Source of the DNA: an uncultured Micrococcales bacterium
GTDB taxonomy: Bacteria; Actinomycetota; Actinomycetes; Actinomycetales; Microbacteriaceae
DNA length: 8,066 nt
NCBI GenBank assembly: GCA_903929105.1
Contig: CAIYTL010000032.1
Span: 1-8,066 of the forward strand
Direction: 5' to 3'
Each line of letters begins with the position of its first letter. Position 1 is the stretch's first letter. This document shows, one piece after another, positions 1 to 7,257 of the stretch. Both the position numbers and the translations under genes were made by a program. The notes beneath the pieces were generated by a model, which was given only the letters and a program-made list of their open reading frames with translations, ran no database searches and was not told the DNA's origin.

Positions 1-530
1 AGGGTATTTCGGTGCGTGTTTACCCTGCCATGATTCCTAACGAGCACCCGCTAGCTTCGGTTCGCGGCGCTTTCAACGCAGTTTTCGTTGAGGCCGAGGC
101 CGCTGGTCAGCTGATGTTCTATGGTGCTGGTGCTGGTGGCGTGCAGACTGCATCCGCCGTTCTTGGTGACTTGGTTTCTGCAGCTAAGCGGCATGTTGCC
201 GGTGGCCCAGGTTTGGCTGATTCAGTTCACGCCAACCTTGAAACCCTGCCGATTGAGCGCGTCTATATGAGCTATCAGATCACCCTCGAGGTTACTGACA
301 AGCCTGGCGTTTTGGCTCAGATCGCAAGTATTTTTGCTGAACACGGCGTTTCTATCGAAACTGTCGAACAATCTGTCGCGCTTAGCGATGGTCAGCTCAG
401 CAAAACCGCTACCCTCGAGGTAGGAACCCACGAGGCTTTGGGCGCATCGCTCTCGGCCGTGGTTGAAGCTCTTGCTGCTAGCGATGCAGTTGAAGCGATT
501 TCTTCAGTAATCAGAATAGAAGGCGTCTAA
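1..530 (+). CDS. hom: Homoserine dehydrogenase, 3' end only (5' part outside the window)
   Basis: This is the C-terminal part of NADP-dependent homoserine dehydrogenase, which reduces aspartate semialdehyde to homoserine in the cytoplasm at the branch to threonine and methionine. The frame is already open at base 3 and the stop is TAA at 528-530. The segment translated from about base 12 to 200 carries the family's typical end of the catalytic domain: HPLASVRGAFNAVF, then the AGQLMFYGAGAGG stretch and TASAVLGDLV. From about base 264 to the stop there is an ACT domain (ITLEVTDKPGVLAQIA, then HGVSIETVEQ), the regulatory module through which threonine inhibits actinobacterial enzymes such as that of Corynebacterium glutamicum. 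Feedback control here is inferred from that family. A GTG at base 12 falls inside the conserved catalytic domain and is not a real start. The stop overlaps the thrC start by one base (TAATG), which suggests translational coupling. Confidence 0.95.
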   Translation, partial: GISVRVYPAMIPNEHPLASVRGAFNAVFVEAEAAGQLMFYGAGAGGVQTASAVLGDLVSAAKRHVAGGPGLADSVHANLETLPIERVYMSYQITLEVTDKPGVLAQIASIFAEHGVSIETVEQSVALSDGQLSKTATLEVGTHEALGASLSAVVEALAASDAVEAISSVIRIEGV

Positions 531-1603
531 TGGCCCACCAATGGCGCGGTGTGATCCGCGAATATTTCGACCGTCTCGATGTCACTAAAGACACCCCGAT
601 TATTACTTTGGGCGAAGGTGGCACACCTTTGGTTGAGGCTCCGGCTTTGGCCAAGTTGGTTGGTGCTGACCGAGTCTTGCTCAAAGTTGAGGGCATGAAC
701 CCGACCGGCTCGTTCAAAGACCGTGGCATGACCATGGCGGTTTCTAAAGCTGTTGGCCACGGCGCTAAAGCGGTTATTTGTGCGTCAACCGGAAACACTT
801 CGGCTTCGGCCGCTGCTTACGCTGCCGCAGCAGGCATCAAGTCGGTTGTGCTGATTCCTGAGGGCAAGATAGCTCTCGGCAAGTTGAGCCAGGCTGTTGC
901 CCACAAGGCGCAGATTTTGCAGGTGCAGGGCAACTTTGATGACTGCCTGATTTTGGCGCGCGACCTTGCCGAAAACTATGCAGTTCACCTTGTGAACTCG
1001 GTGAACCCTGACCGCATCGAAGGTCAAAAGACCGGCGCTTTCGAGGTCGTTGAAGCTCTGGGTTTTGCTCCTGACCTACACGTTTTGCCAGTTGGTAACG
1101 CGGGCAACTATTCGGCCTATTTCAAGGGGTACCTCGAAGACTTTAACGCTGGCACCATCAAGAAGGTGCCTCAGATGTGGGGATACCAGGCTGAAGGTTC
1201 AGCGCCGTTCACCGTGGGTCACCCGGTTGCAAACCCTGAAACTATCGCAACTGCGATTCGCATCGGCAACCCTGCGTCGTGGGATCTCGCTCAGAGTGCA
1301 CGCGAATGTTCAGAGGGTCGCTTTGGCGCTGTCACCGATGCAGAGATTCTTTGGATGCACCGTTTCTTGTCGCAAGAGGTTGGCGTTTTCGTCGAACCCT
1401 CTTCAGCGACTGGCGCGGCAGGGCTTTTCAAAGCTTCGAAAGCTGGCGAAGTGCCTGCTGGTTCGACCATTGTCGTTACGGTTACTGGCCACGGTCTGAA
1501 AGACGCGGCTTGGGCGCTGAAAGACGAAAACGGCAACCAGATTGAACCGCAAAGCGTTTCTAAGAATGCTGCTGAAGTTGCTGAACGTTTGGGATTGGCC
1601 TAA
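530..1603 (+). CDS. thrC: Threonine synthase (PLP-dependent, short form)
   Basis: Threonine synthase converts O-phospho-L-homoserine and water to L-threonine and phosphate, the last step of threonine synthesis. The 357-residue product is a complete fold-type II PLP enzyme. GEGGTPL lies at 28-34. The PLP lysine is K63 in GSFKDRGM. The substrate-binding STGNTSAS loop is at 86-93, and the glycine-rich phosphate cup GNAGN is at 189-193, followed by YSAYFKGY. TVTGHGLKD lies near the C terminus. The length matches the short form seen in Mycobacterium (about 360 residues), not the longer form of about 480 residues in Corynebacterium and E. coli-like enzymes. The ATG start is supported by an AGAAGG ribosome binding site at 518-523, six bases upstream, and by the one-base overlap with hom. 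Only six bases separate it from thrB, so hom-thrC-thrB read as one operon. Confidence 0.97.
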   Translation: MAHQWRGVIREYFDRLDVTKDTPIITLGEGGTPLVEAPALAKLVGADRVLLKVEGMNPTGSFKDRGMTMAVSKAVGHGAKAVICASTGNTSASAAAYAAAAGIKSVVLIPEGKIALGKLSQAVAHKAQILQVQGNFDDCLILARDLAENYAVHLVNSVNPDRIEGQKTGAFEVVEALGFAPDLHVLPVGNAGNYSAYFKGYLEDFNAGTIKKVPQMWGYQAEGSAPFTVGHPVANPETIATAIRIGNPASWDLAQSARECSEGRFGAVTDAEILWMHRFLSQEVGVFVEPSSATGAAGLFKASKAGEVPAGSTIVVTVTGHGLKDAAWALKDENGNQIEPQSVSKNAAEVAERLGLA

Positions 1604-1609
1604 ATCTAA

Positions 1610-2593
1610 ATGGCTTCAGAACACTCAACTTCTGCCGAGCAGGTCTCTGGCAAACACACTTCGATCGTGGGTCGAAAAGTTACTGTCAAGGTGCCGGCCA
1701 CATCGGCGAACCTTGGTCCGGGCTTTGACACTCTCGGCATGGCTCTGTCTTATTATGACGAGCTTGAAGTTGCTGCGCTTGAGGGCTCTGGGGTTTTTGT
1801 TGAGGTGAACGGTGAGGGCGCCGGCGAGGTTGCAACCGATGGTGAAAACCTGGTTGCTCAGTCGATTGCTTTCACTTTTGCTAAGTTTGGCCAGCCGCTG
1901 CCTCGACTGCATCTCAAGGCTAAAAATACGATTCCTCACGGCCGTGGAATGGGCTCTTCTGGCGCCGCCGTTGTTTCTGGAATCGTGGCAGCAAAGGGTT
2001 TGCTTCAGGGAGTTGTTGAGATTACCGATGTTGATTTGCTTGACATCGCTACCGAAATCGAAGGCCACCCAGACAACGTGGCGCCGGCACTTTTTGGTGG
2101 TCTAACTATTGCTTGGCATGACCAGAGCGGCCCGCGTCACAAAAAGCTGTTTGTTCACCGCGGTGTTGCTCCGTTGGTTTTGGTGCCTAGCTTCAAAATG
2201 TCTACCGCTCTGGCGCGTTCGCTTCAGCCTCAATCGGTGCCTCACGACGACGCTGTTTTCAACGTTTCACGTTCAGCGCTCTTAATTGCAGCGTTGACTC
2301 AGAGCCCTGAGCTTCTGATTGACGCTACCGAAGATCGTTTGCACCAGAGCTACCGCGCTGCGGCTATGCCAGAGACCGATGCGCTGATTCAGTTGCTGCG
2401 TCAAAATGGTCTTGCCGCAGTGGTTTCAGGTGCCGGCCCGTCAGTCTTGGTTTTGGCCAATGGCCCAGCCCAGCGCGCTGACGCGGTCAAGCTCGTGGGT
2501 GAACACTATGCAAACTGGATGCCCCTGCTGTTGGCAGTCGACTTCAAAGGTGCTACTGTTGTATTGCACCAAGGTTCCGACGCAACTATTTAG
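1610..2593 (+). CDS. thrB: Homoserine kinase (GHMP kinase family)
   Basis: Homoserine kinase phosphorylates L-homoserine with ATP to give the O-phosphohomoserine used by ThrC. The 327-residue product shows the three GHMP kinase motifs. Motif 1 is PATSANLGPGFD at 29-40. Motif 2, the ATP-binding loop, is PHGRGMGSSGAA at 109-120. Motif 3 is VSGAGPSVLVL, starting near 272. EGHPDN at 151-156 is also typical of ThrB. The first 20 or so residues are polar and precede the conserved fold. A GTG at codon 20 (1667) could be a shorter start, and no clear Shine-Dalgarno sequence precedes the ATG at 1610. I keep the ATG because it sits six bases after the thrC stop, as in a tight operon. It is probably the last gene of the threonine operon, since a 125-base gap follows. 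Confidence 0.96.
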   Translation: MASEHSTSAEQVSGKHTSIVGRKVTVKVPATSANLGPGFDTLGMALSYYDELEVAALEGSGVFVEVNGEGAGEVATDGENLVAQSIAFTFAKFGQPLPRLHLKAKNTIPHGRGMGSSGAAVVSGIVAAKGLLQGVVEITDVDLLDIATEIEGHPDNVAPALFGGLTIAWHDQSGPRHKKLFVHRGVAPLVLVPSFKMSTALARSLQPQSVPHDDAVFNVSRSALLIAALTQSPELLIDATEDRLHQSYRAAAMPETDALIQLLRQNGLAAVVSGAGPSVLVLANGPAQRADAVKLVGEHYANWMPLLLAVDFKGATVVLHQGSDATI

Positions 2594-2718
2594 CGTCGAG
2601 GTATTCAATTCGGTGTAATTCCCTGCGACACAGTGCAAACACACAAAGCACAGTTTTCGCACATAGCGGCAAACATTCAAAACAAATCTGCCGATAGCTA
2701 AGAAAGAGCAAACCCATA
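2594..2718 (+). promoter_or_regulatory. Gap and probable leader of rho
   Basis: This gap between thrB and rho is the longest non-coding stretch in the window. Over 2621-2718 the coding strand has about 28 C against 16 G (hand count), is rich in CA steps and shows no strong hairpin. Unstructured RNA with more C than G is the general property of Rho loading (rut) sites, and rho is autoregulated by early termination in its leader in E. coli, so control of this kind is a reasonable inference here. A possible -10 element TGTAAT lies at 2614-2619, but the matching -35 (near TTAGCG, 2590-2595) is poor. The rho ribosome binding site is a weak AAGAAAGAG at 2700-2708, about ten bases before the ATG. 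No poly-T-tailed hairpin marks the end of thrB. Confidence 0.35.
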
Positions 2719-4506
2719 ATGGATGAAATCCAAAACGAAACTCCAGCGCCAAAGCGCCGTCGAGTTACCGCTTCAGCTGCTTCAGCTGCAAGCTCAGAAT
2801 CAACTTCTTCACCGGCTGCAGAATCTAGCGCTGGCGAGGCCCCAAAGCGTCGCACCCGAGCCACCGCACCCAAGGGTGATGCTGCAGCTTCAACCGCTGC
2901 TGCCAGCGCATCAGCTTCAAGCGAGCCTTCGGCTGCTAAGAGTGAATCTGGCGAAGGTTCTTCAAATAACCAGGGCGCAGGCGAAGGTCGTCGCGAAGGC
3001 GAAGGCAACAACAACCGCAACCGAAACCGCAACCGAAACCGCAATGGCGGCAACCGCAACGGCGGCAACAGTGAAAATGGCGAGAGCCAGAATTCGGGCG
3101 AAGGCTCAAACAGCAATGCAGAGGGTCAGTCGAACGGCGAGCGCCAAAACGAGCGCCAGAATGACCGTCAAAACAATGACAACCGCAACCGCAACTCTGA
3201 CGGCGGCCGCGACCGCGACTTCGACGATGACCGTCGTGGTGGCAACCGCAACCGCAATCGCAACCGCAACCGTAACGACCGATTCCGCGACCGCAATGGC
3301 CGCAGCTCTGGTCAGCACGACCGCGACGAAATCGAGCCTGAACTAACTGCCGATGACGTGGTTCTGCCAGTAGCGGGCATTCTTGATGTTCTTGAAAACT
3401 ACGCGTTCATTCGCACCAGCGGTTATTTGCCTGGCCCGAACGACGTCTATGTTTCACTCGGTCAGGTCAAAAAGTACAACCTTCGCAAGGGTGACGCTGT
3501 GATTGGTGCGATTCGTGCACCTCGCGAAGGCGACAACCAGGGCCGTCAAAAGTTCAACGCGCTAGTGCGTGTTGACTCGGTCAACGGTTTGACTCTTGAG
3601 CAGGCTGGCACTCGTGTTGAGTTTGGCAAGCTAACCCCGCTTTACCCACAGACTCGTTTGCGTCTCGAGACCGAACCAAACAAGCTTGCAACGCGAATCA
3701 TCGACCTAGTTGCGCCAATCGGTAAGGGCCAGCGCGGTCTTATCGTTTCGCCTCCTAAGGCCGGCAAGACTTTAGTTCTTCAGGCAATCGCTAACTCGAT
3801 CGCCGTAAACAACCCAGAGGTTCACCTCATGGTGGTTTTGGTTGATGAGCGTCCAGAAGAAGTTACCGACATGCAGCGCACAGTCAAGGGCGAAGTTATT
3901 GCTTCGACTTTCGACCGCCCTGCTGAAGACCACACCACCGTAGCCGAGCTTGCTATCGAGCGCGCGAAGCGCTTGGTTGAGCTGGGCCACGACGTTGTTG
4001 TGCTGCTCGACTCAATTACACGTTTGGGTCGCGCCTATAACCTGAGCGCACCAGCTTCAGGCCGCATTCTTTCGGGTGGTGTTGATTCATCAGCTCTTTA
4101 CCCACCAAAGCGCTTCTTCGGTGCTGCTCGCAACATCGAAGACGGCGGCTCGCTCACCATTTTGGCAACCGCTCTTGTTGAGACCGGTTCGAAAATGGAC
4201 GAAGTTATCTTCGAAGAGTTCAAGGGCACCGGAAACATGGAACTTCGCCTATCGCGCAACCTTGCCGACAAGCGAATCTTCCCTGCGGTAGACGTGAATG
4301 CTTCGGGCACCCGCCGCGAAGAGATGTTGATGGGCGCCGACGAGACCAAGATCATTTGGAAGCTTCGTCGCGCACTTGCCGGTCTTGAGCAGCAGCAGGC
4401 ACTTGAGCTTGTTTTGGCTCGCCTAAAAGAGACCAAGAGCAACGTTGAGTTCTTGATGCAGGTTCAAAAGTCAATGCCAGTGCCTAACGGCTCAGACGGC
4501 GAGTAA
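2719..4506 (+). CDS. rho: Transcription termination factor Rho with long disordered N-terminal region
   Basis: Rho is the hexameric RNA-dependent ATPase/helicase that ends transcription at C-rich untranslated RNA. In this 595-residue protein, residues 1 to about 210 are low complexity: Ala/Ser-rich with two APKRR basic patches (10-15 and 41-45), then Asn/Arg/Gly-rich with NR runs at 99-109 and 176-186 and repeated ERQN/DRQN units between them. The cold-shock-like primary RNA-binding domain follows at about 212-290 ([24 protein letters not shown]). The ATPase core has Walker [13 protein letters not shown] at 340-351 (K350), Walker [11 protein letters not shown] with D431, the Q-loop [10 protein letters not shown], and the R-loop segment [10 protein letters not shown] see no N-terminal helical Rho_N domain. 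An in-frame TAG at 2695-2697 rules out a longer start. Long insertions are known in actinobacterial Rho and widen RNA binding; that role is inferred here. rpmE, which follows rho in Mycobacterium, is absent. Confidence 0.97.
   Translation: MDEIQNETPAPKRRRVTASAASAASSESTSSPAAESSAGEAPKRRTRATAPKGDAAASTAAASASASSEPSAAKSESGEGSSNNQGAGEGRREGEGNNNRNRNRNRNRNGGNRNGGNSENGESQNSGEGSNSNAEGQSNGERQNERQNDRQNNDNRNRNSDGGRDRDFDDDRRGGNRNRNRNRNRNDRFRDRNGRSSGQHDRDEIEPELTADDVVLPVAGILDVLENYAFIRTSGYLPGPNDVYVSLGQVKKYNLRKGDAVIGAIRAPREGDNQGRQKFNALVRVDSVNGLTLEQAGTRVEFGKLTPLYPQTRLRLETEPNKLATRIIDLVAPIGKGQRGLIVSPPKAGKTLVLQAIANSIAVNNPEVHLMVVLVDERPEEVTDMQRTVKGEVIASTFDRPAEDHTTVAELAIERAKRLVELGHDVVVLLDSITRLGRAYNLSAPASGRILSGGVDSSALYPPKRFFGAARNIEDGGSLTILATALVETGSKMDEVIFEEFKGTGNMELRLSRNLADKRIFPAVDVNASGTRREEMLMGADETKIIWKLRRALAGLEQQQALELVLARLKETKSNVEFLMQVQKSMPVPNGSDGE
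3013..3042 (+). repeat. 12-base tandem repeat inside rho coding Asn-Arg
   Basis: The unit AACCGCAACCGA is present two and a half times (3013-3024, 3025-3036, 3037-3042) without a mismatch. It encodes alternating Asn-Arg, with the arginine codon alternating between CGC and CGA. Variation in copy number would keep the frame. It forms the first NR run of the disordered Rho tail (residues 99-108). Confidence 0.85.
3244..3273 (+). repeat. 6-base tandem repeat inside rho coding Asn-Arg
   Basis: Five near-identical AACCGC units occur, with third-position changes in the third unit (AAT) and the fifth (CGT). They encode five Asn-Arg dipeptides (residues 176-185) and form the second NR run of the Rho tail, about 200 bases after the first. 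The silent differences between units suggest selection on the peptide or an old expansion. Confidence 0.8.
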
Positions 4507-4509
4507 TAA

Positions 4510-5589
4510 TTGCTCGACTCGGTTCAACCTCTTCTAGCTGAGCACCTCGAACTTCAGGCACAGCTCTCAGATTCGGCGATTCACACCAACCCTGCCTTGG
4601 CAAAAAAACTTAACCGTCGCTATGCCGAGGTTAGTTCAATCGTCGCTGCTTATCACATGGTGCTTCAATACAACGAAGACCTTGCAGCGGCTAAGGAGTT
4701 GGCCAAAGAAGACGAGATGTTCGCCGAAGAGATTCCTTCGATCGAAGAGAAACTTCAGGCAGCCAACGAAAAGCTTCGTCGACTTTTGATTCCGCGTGAC
4801 CCTGACGACGGCCGCGATGTGATTATGGAGATCAAGGCTGGTGAAGGTGGCGCTGAGTCGGCGCTATTCGCTGCCGACCTGCTTCGCATGTACATTCAAT
4901 ATGCCAACAGCAAGGGCTGGAAAACCGAAATTCTCGACAAAAACGAGTCTGACCTCGGCGGCTATAAAGACGTTCAAATCGCTATCAAGTCAAATGCAAC
5001 CGACCCTTCACAGGGTGTTTGGGCTCATTTGAAATATGAGGGTGGCGTGCACCGCGTGCAACGCGTTCCGGTCACTGAAACTCAGGGTCGAATTCACACT
5101 TCGGCCGCAGGCGTTTTGGTGTTCCCCGAGGTTGATGCACCCGAAGAAGTTGAGATTTCGCAAAACGACATTCGCGTCGACGTGTTTCGTTCATCAGGCC
5201 CAGGCGGCCAGTCGGTGAACACCACAGACTCTGCTGTGCGAATCACCCACTTGCCAACCGGCATCGTGGTTTCGATGCAAAACGAAAAGTCTCAGCTGCA
5301 AAACCGCGAAGCTGCCATGCGTGTGCTTCGTGCTCGAATTTTGGCTGCAGAACAAGAGGCTCTAGAAGCAGAGCAAAGCGCCGCCCGCAAATCGCAGGTT
5401 CGCAGCGTTGACCGCTCTGAGCGCATTCGCACCTACAATTTTCCTGAAAACCGCATCGCCGACCACCGCACCGGTTACAAGTCTTATAACCTCGACCAGG
5501 TTATGGATGGCGCTCTTGAGCCGGTTGTGCAATCGGCGATTCAGACTGACGAAGAAGCCCGCCTCGCAGCGCTAAGCAACAAAGAATAG
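4510..5589 (+). CDS. prfA: Peptide chain release factor 1 (RF1)
   Basis: RF1 reads UAA and UAG stop codons in the ribosomal A site and triggers peptide release. The 359-residue length is normal for the family. The stop-codon-reading tripeptide is PVT at 187-189, a PxT motif as in RF1 and not the SPF of RF2. The catalytic GGQ is at 232-234 in [17 protein letters not shown]. The N-terminal helical domain starts [12 protein letters not shown], which lines up with typical RF1 N termini. The start is TTG at 4510. The codon immediately before it (4507-4509) is an in-frame TAA, part of the tandem TAATAA that ends rho, so no earlier start exists. No strong Shine-Dalgarno sequence is visible (GGCGAG at 4498-4503 at best), so reinitiation after rho is likely. 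prmC, whose product modifies Q234, follows after six bases. Confidence 0.97.
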   Translation: MLDSVQPLLAEHLELQAQLSDSAIHTNPALAKKLNRRYAEVSSIVAAYHMVLQYNEDLAAAKELAKEDEMFAEEIPSIEEKLQAANEKLRRLLIPRDPDDGRDVIMEIKAGEGGAESALFAADLLRMYIQYANSKGWKTEILDKNESDLGGYKDVQIAIKSNATDPSQGVWAHLKYEGGVHRVQRVPVTETQGRIHTSAAGVLVFPEVDAPEEVEISQNDIRVDVFRSSGPGGQSVNTTDSAVRITHLPTGIVVSMQNEKSQLQNREAAMRVLRARILAAEQEALEAEQSAARKSQVRSVDRSERIRTYNFPENRIADHRTGYKSYNLDQVMDGALEPVVQSAIQTDEEARLAALSNKE

Positions 5590-5595
5590 GCTGCT

Positions 5596-6450
5596 GTGCA
5601 ACTCGAAAGCCTGTTGCGAAATGCTGCTGAGCGCTTCGAAGCTGCGGGCATTGAACAAGCTTCAGTCGACGCCGAACTATTGCTCGCACACGTTTTGGGT
5701 TGCAGCCGCGGCGAGTTAGTCGCCAAGGTTTTCATGGGCGAGCGCGCAGACCTCGACACGGCCGCAGCTTTCGAAACTCTGGTTTCGCGCCGCGAGGCCC
5801 GCGAGCCACTGCAACACATCACCGGCAAAGCTTATTTTCGCAACCTTGAACTCAGCGTCGGCAGGGGAGTGTTTGTTCCTCGGCCCGAAACCGAAATGGT
5901 TGCTGGTTTAGCAATCGATGCCCTTAGAGCCATCGCAAGCCCAAACCCGGTGGCGGTCGATCTAGGCACGGGCAGCGGCGCAATTGCTTTGAGCCTGGCA
6001 ACCGAGGTGGCCCACGCAACCATTTGGGCGGTTGAAAAATCAACAGAGGCAATGCCTTTCACCCAAAGCAACTTCGATTTCTATGGGCTCGGAGCTCAGC
6101 TGATTCACGGTGATTTAACTGATGCCTTCCAAGATTTGAACGGCAAAGTTTCGGTTGTGGTTTCAAACCCGCCTTACATTCCAAACCAAATGATTCCGCG
6201 AGACATCGAAGTGCGTTTATTTGACCCTGAACTTGCGCTCTACGGAGGCGAAGACGGCATGGATGTAATGCACGCTGTTAGCGCTACAGCTCTGCGGTTG
6301 CTGGTGCCCGGTGGCACGCTGGTCGTGGAACACGCCGACAACCAGTCAGCTCAGGTTTGCGAACTGCTAAAAAACGACGGATTCCGCCAGGTTCGAGCCC
6401 ACCAAGACTTGACTGGCCGTGACCGTGCCGTCACCGCCGTTCGAGCCTGA
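5596..6450 (+). CDS. prmC: Peptide chain release factor N5-glutamine methyltransferase
   Basis: PrmC (HemK) uses S-adenosylmethionine to methylate the side-chain amide of the GGQ glutamine in RF1 and RF2, which raises release activity. The 284-residue product has the expected layout. The N-terminal helical substrate domain occupies about 1-75. PLQHITGKAYFRNLEL and then VFVPRPETE are both strongly typical. The SAM-binding motif I DLGTGSG is at 122-128, and the catalytic/substrate motif NPPYIP is at 191-196. EDGMD and a C-terminal GRDRAVTAVR segment complete the family pattern. The start is GTG at 5596, six bases after the prfA stop, with only a weak AGG as ribosome binding site. Pairing with prfA is conserved across many bacteria and matches the enzyme-substrate relation. 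The next gene lies 84 bases away, the second largest gap here. Confidence 0.96.
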   Translation: MQLESLLRNAAERFEAAGIEQASVDAELLLAHVLGCSRGELVAKVFMGERADLDTAAAFETLVSRREAREPLQHITGKAYFRNLELSVGRGVFVPRPETEMVAGLAIDALRAIASPNPVAVDLGTGSGAIALSLATEVAHATIWAVEKSTEAMPFTQSNFDFYGLGAQLIHGDLTDAFQDLNGKVSVVVSNPPYIPNQMIPRDIEVRLFDPELALYGGEDGMDVMHAVSATALRLLVPGGTLVVEHADNQSAQVCELLKNDGFRQVRAHQDLTGRDRAVTAVRA

Positions 6451-6534
6451 CTAGGCATTCGGTTCTAAAAAAGTAAACTTAGCGTGCACCTGTTTTTGAT
6501 GGTGCCATGATTGACGTGCGAAAGTGAGGTGGGT
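6451..6534 (+). promoter_or_regulatory. Gap before tsaC, possible internal promoter region
   Basis: These 84 bases are the only real gap between rho and wecA. They include an A-rich stretch with TAAACT at 6474-6479 that could act as a -10 element, but I see no good -35 at the right distance. A small inverted repeat, GCACC (6486-6490) with GGTGC (6501-6505), has a ten-base loop containing a T run. It has no T tract after the stem, so it does not look like an intrinsic terminator. A separate transcription start for tsaC-wecA is possible but unproven. Confidence 0.2.
6526..6531 (+). promoter_or_regulatory. Ribosome binding site that sets the tsaC start
   Basis: GAGGTG is the best Shine-Dalgarno match in this region. 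Its GAGG core ends five bases before the GTG at 6535 and so favours that codon. The GTG at 6529 overlaps the site, and the TTG at 6511 lies upstream of it, so neither can use it. Confidence 0.6.
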
Positions 6535-7257
6535 GTGGCGAATCTTTTTGATTGCGCGGTTGACACCGACCTGCTAACCGGCATGCGTCTAGCCAAAATT
6601 GCCATTGCGCGCTCGCAACTTGTGGTTATGCCAACCGACACGGTTTATGGCTTGGCAGCCGACGCGTTTTCACCGGTCGCAGTTGCCGCTTTGCTGGCTG
6701 CCAAAGGCCGTGGCCCGCAGTCGCCACCGCCGGTTTTGATTGGCGATAAAGCTGCCCTTAACGCGTTGGCGACAGACATTCATCCGATTGCTTTTGAGCT
6801 CGCCGACGCTTTCTGGCCTGGCGCGCTAACGCTGATTCTCAAAGCCCAACCATCTTTAGCCTGGGATCTCGGCGAAACTCGGGGCACAGTTGCTCTTCGC
6901 ATTCCAGATCACAAAATTGCTTTAGCTTTGCTTGCCGAAACCGGGCCGTTGGCGGTTTCGAGCGCCAACCTAACTGGCCAACCTGCGGCTACCACAGCGG
7001 CTGCGGCCCAAGCCTATTTGGGCAAGTCGGTTGAGGTGTATCTTGACGGCGGAGTCAGCCCGAAAGGCGAATCTTCTACCATTCTTGACCTCACGGGCCT
7101 CTCAGGCAGTGCAACAGGCAAAATTCTGGTGGTTCGAAGCGGTGCGCTATCAATAGACAAGATTCGCAGAGTTGCAGGCGAGCTTCTTGAAACTGGCGGG
7201 CTAATCGAAGCCACCGAGCCTACTAATCAGCAAATGCAGCAAGAGGGCGATAACTAG
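6535..7257 (+). CDS. tsaC: Threonylcarbamoyl-AMP synthase (YrdC/Sua5 family)
   Basis: This enzyme makes threonylcarbamoyl-AMP from L-threonine, bicarbonate and ATP, the first step in forming t6A at position 37 of ANN-decoding tRNAs. From the GTG at 6535 the product has 240 residues and begins MANLFDC, like many actinobacterial homologues. The frame is open back to a TTG at 6511, but the GAGGTG site at 6526-6531 supports 6535. Conserved YrdC features are PTDTVYG at 33-39, KGRG at 57-60 followed by PPPVLIG, FWPGALTLIL, TVALRIPDH and SSANLTG at 142-148. A short tail follows (STILDLTG, then KILVVRSGAL). The length shows a single YrdC domain without the extra Sua5 C-terminal domain. The threonine genes upstream supply its substrate. 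Its TAG stop overlaps the wecA GTG by one base. Confidence 0.93.
   Translation: MANLFDCAVDTDLLTGMRLAKIAIARSQLVVMPTDTVYGLAADAFSPVAVAALLAAKGRGPQSPPPVLIGDKAALNALATDIHPIAFELADAFWPGALTLILKAQPSLAWDLGETRGTVALRIPDHKIALALLAETGPLAVSSANLTGQPAATTAAAAQAYLGKSVEVYLDGGVSPKGESSTILDLTGLSGSATGKILVVRSGALSIDKIRRVAGELLETGGLIEATEPTNQQMQQEGDN

Noticed and set aside
1050..1499. Alternative-frame + strand reading frame of 149 codons inside thrC
   Set aside because: The thrC frame is continuous with all PLP-enzyme motifs through this interval. The other frame has an Arg/Leu-rich product with no recognisable features.
2631..2664. Possible nested hairpin in the rho leader (GTGC with GCAC, and TGCG with CGCA)
   Set aside because: Only two four-pair stems separated by unpaired bases, with long loops. 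It is unlikely to be stable, and no U tract follows.
2633..2701. A 22-codon GTG-started frame in the rho leader, as a possible leader peptide
   Set aside because: It has no Shine-Dalgarno sequence, and its residues show no regulatory pattern such as a run of one amino acid. It could arise by chance in a stop-poor CA-rich stretch.
2586..3116. Antisense reading frame of 176 codons covering the rho leader and tail
   Set aside because: The biased codon content of the repeat region on the opposite strand leaves few stops. The product is rich in Leu/Arg/Pro and Ala without a family match, and no ribosome binding site is evident.
2723..3346. Long + strand reading frame of about 207 codons in a second frame across the rho N-terminal region
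   Set aside because: It is a shadow of the low-complexity, repeat-rich rho sequence. Its product is a skewed Thr/Ala/Gln mixture with no recognisable domain, and rho itself is certain in this interval.
6486..6505. Inverted repeat GCACC/GGTGC after prmC as an intrinsic terminator
   Set aside because: The stem is only five pairs with a ten-base loop, and the T run lies in the loop instead of after the stem.
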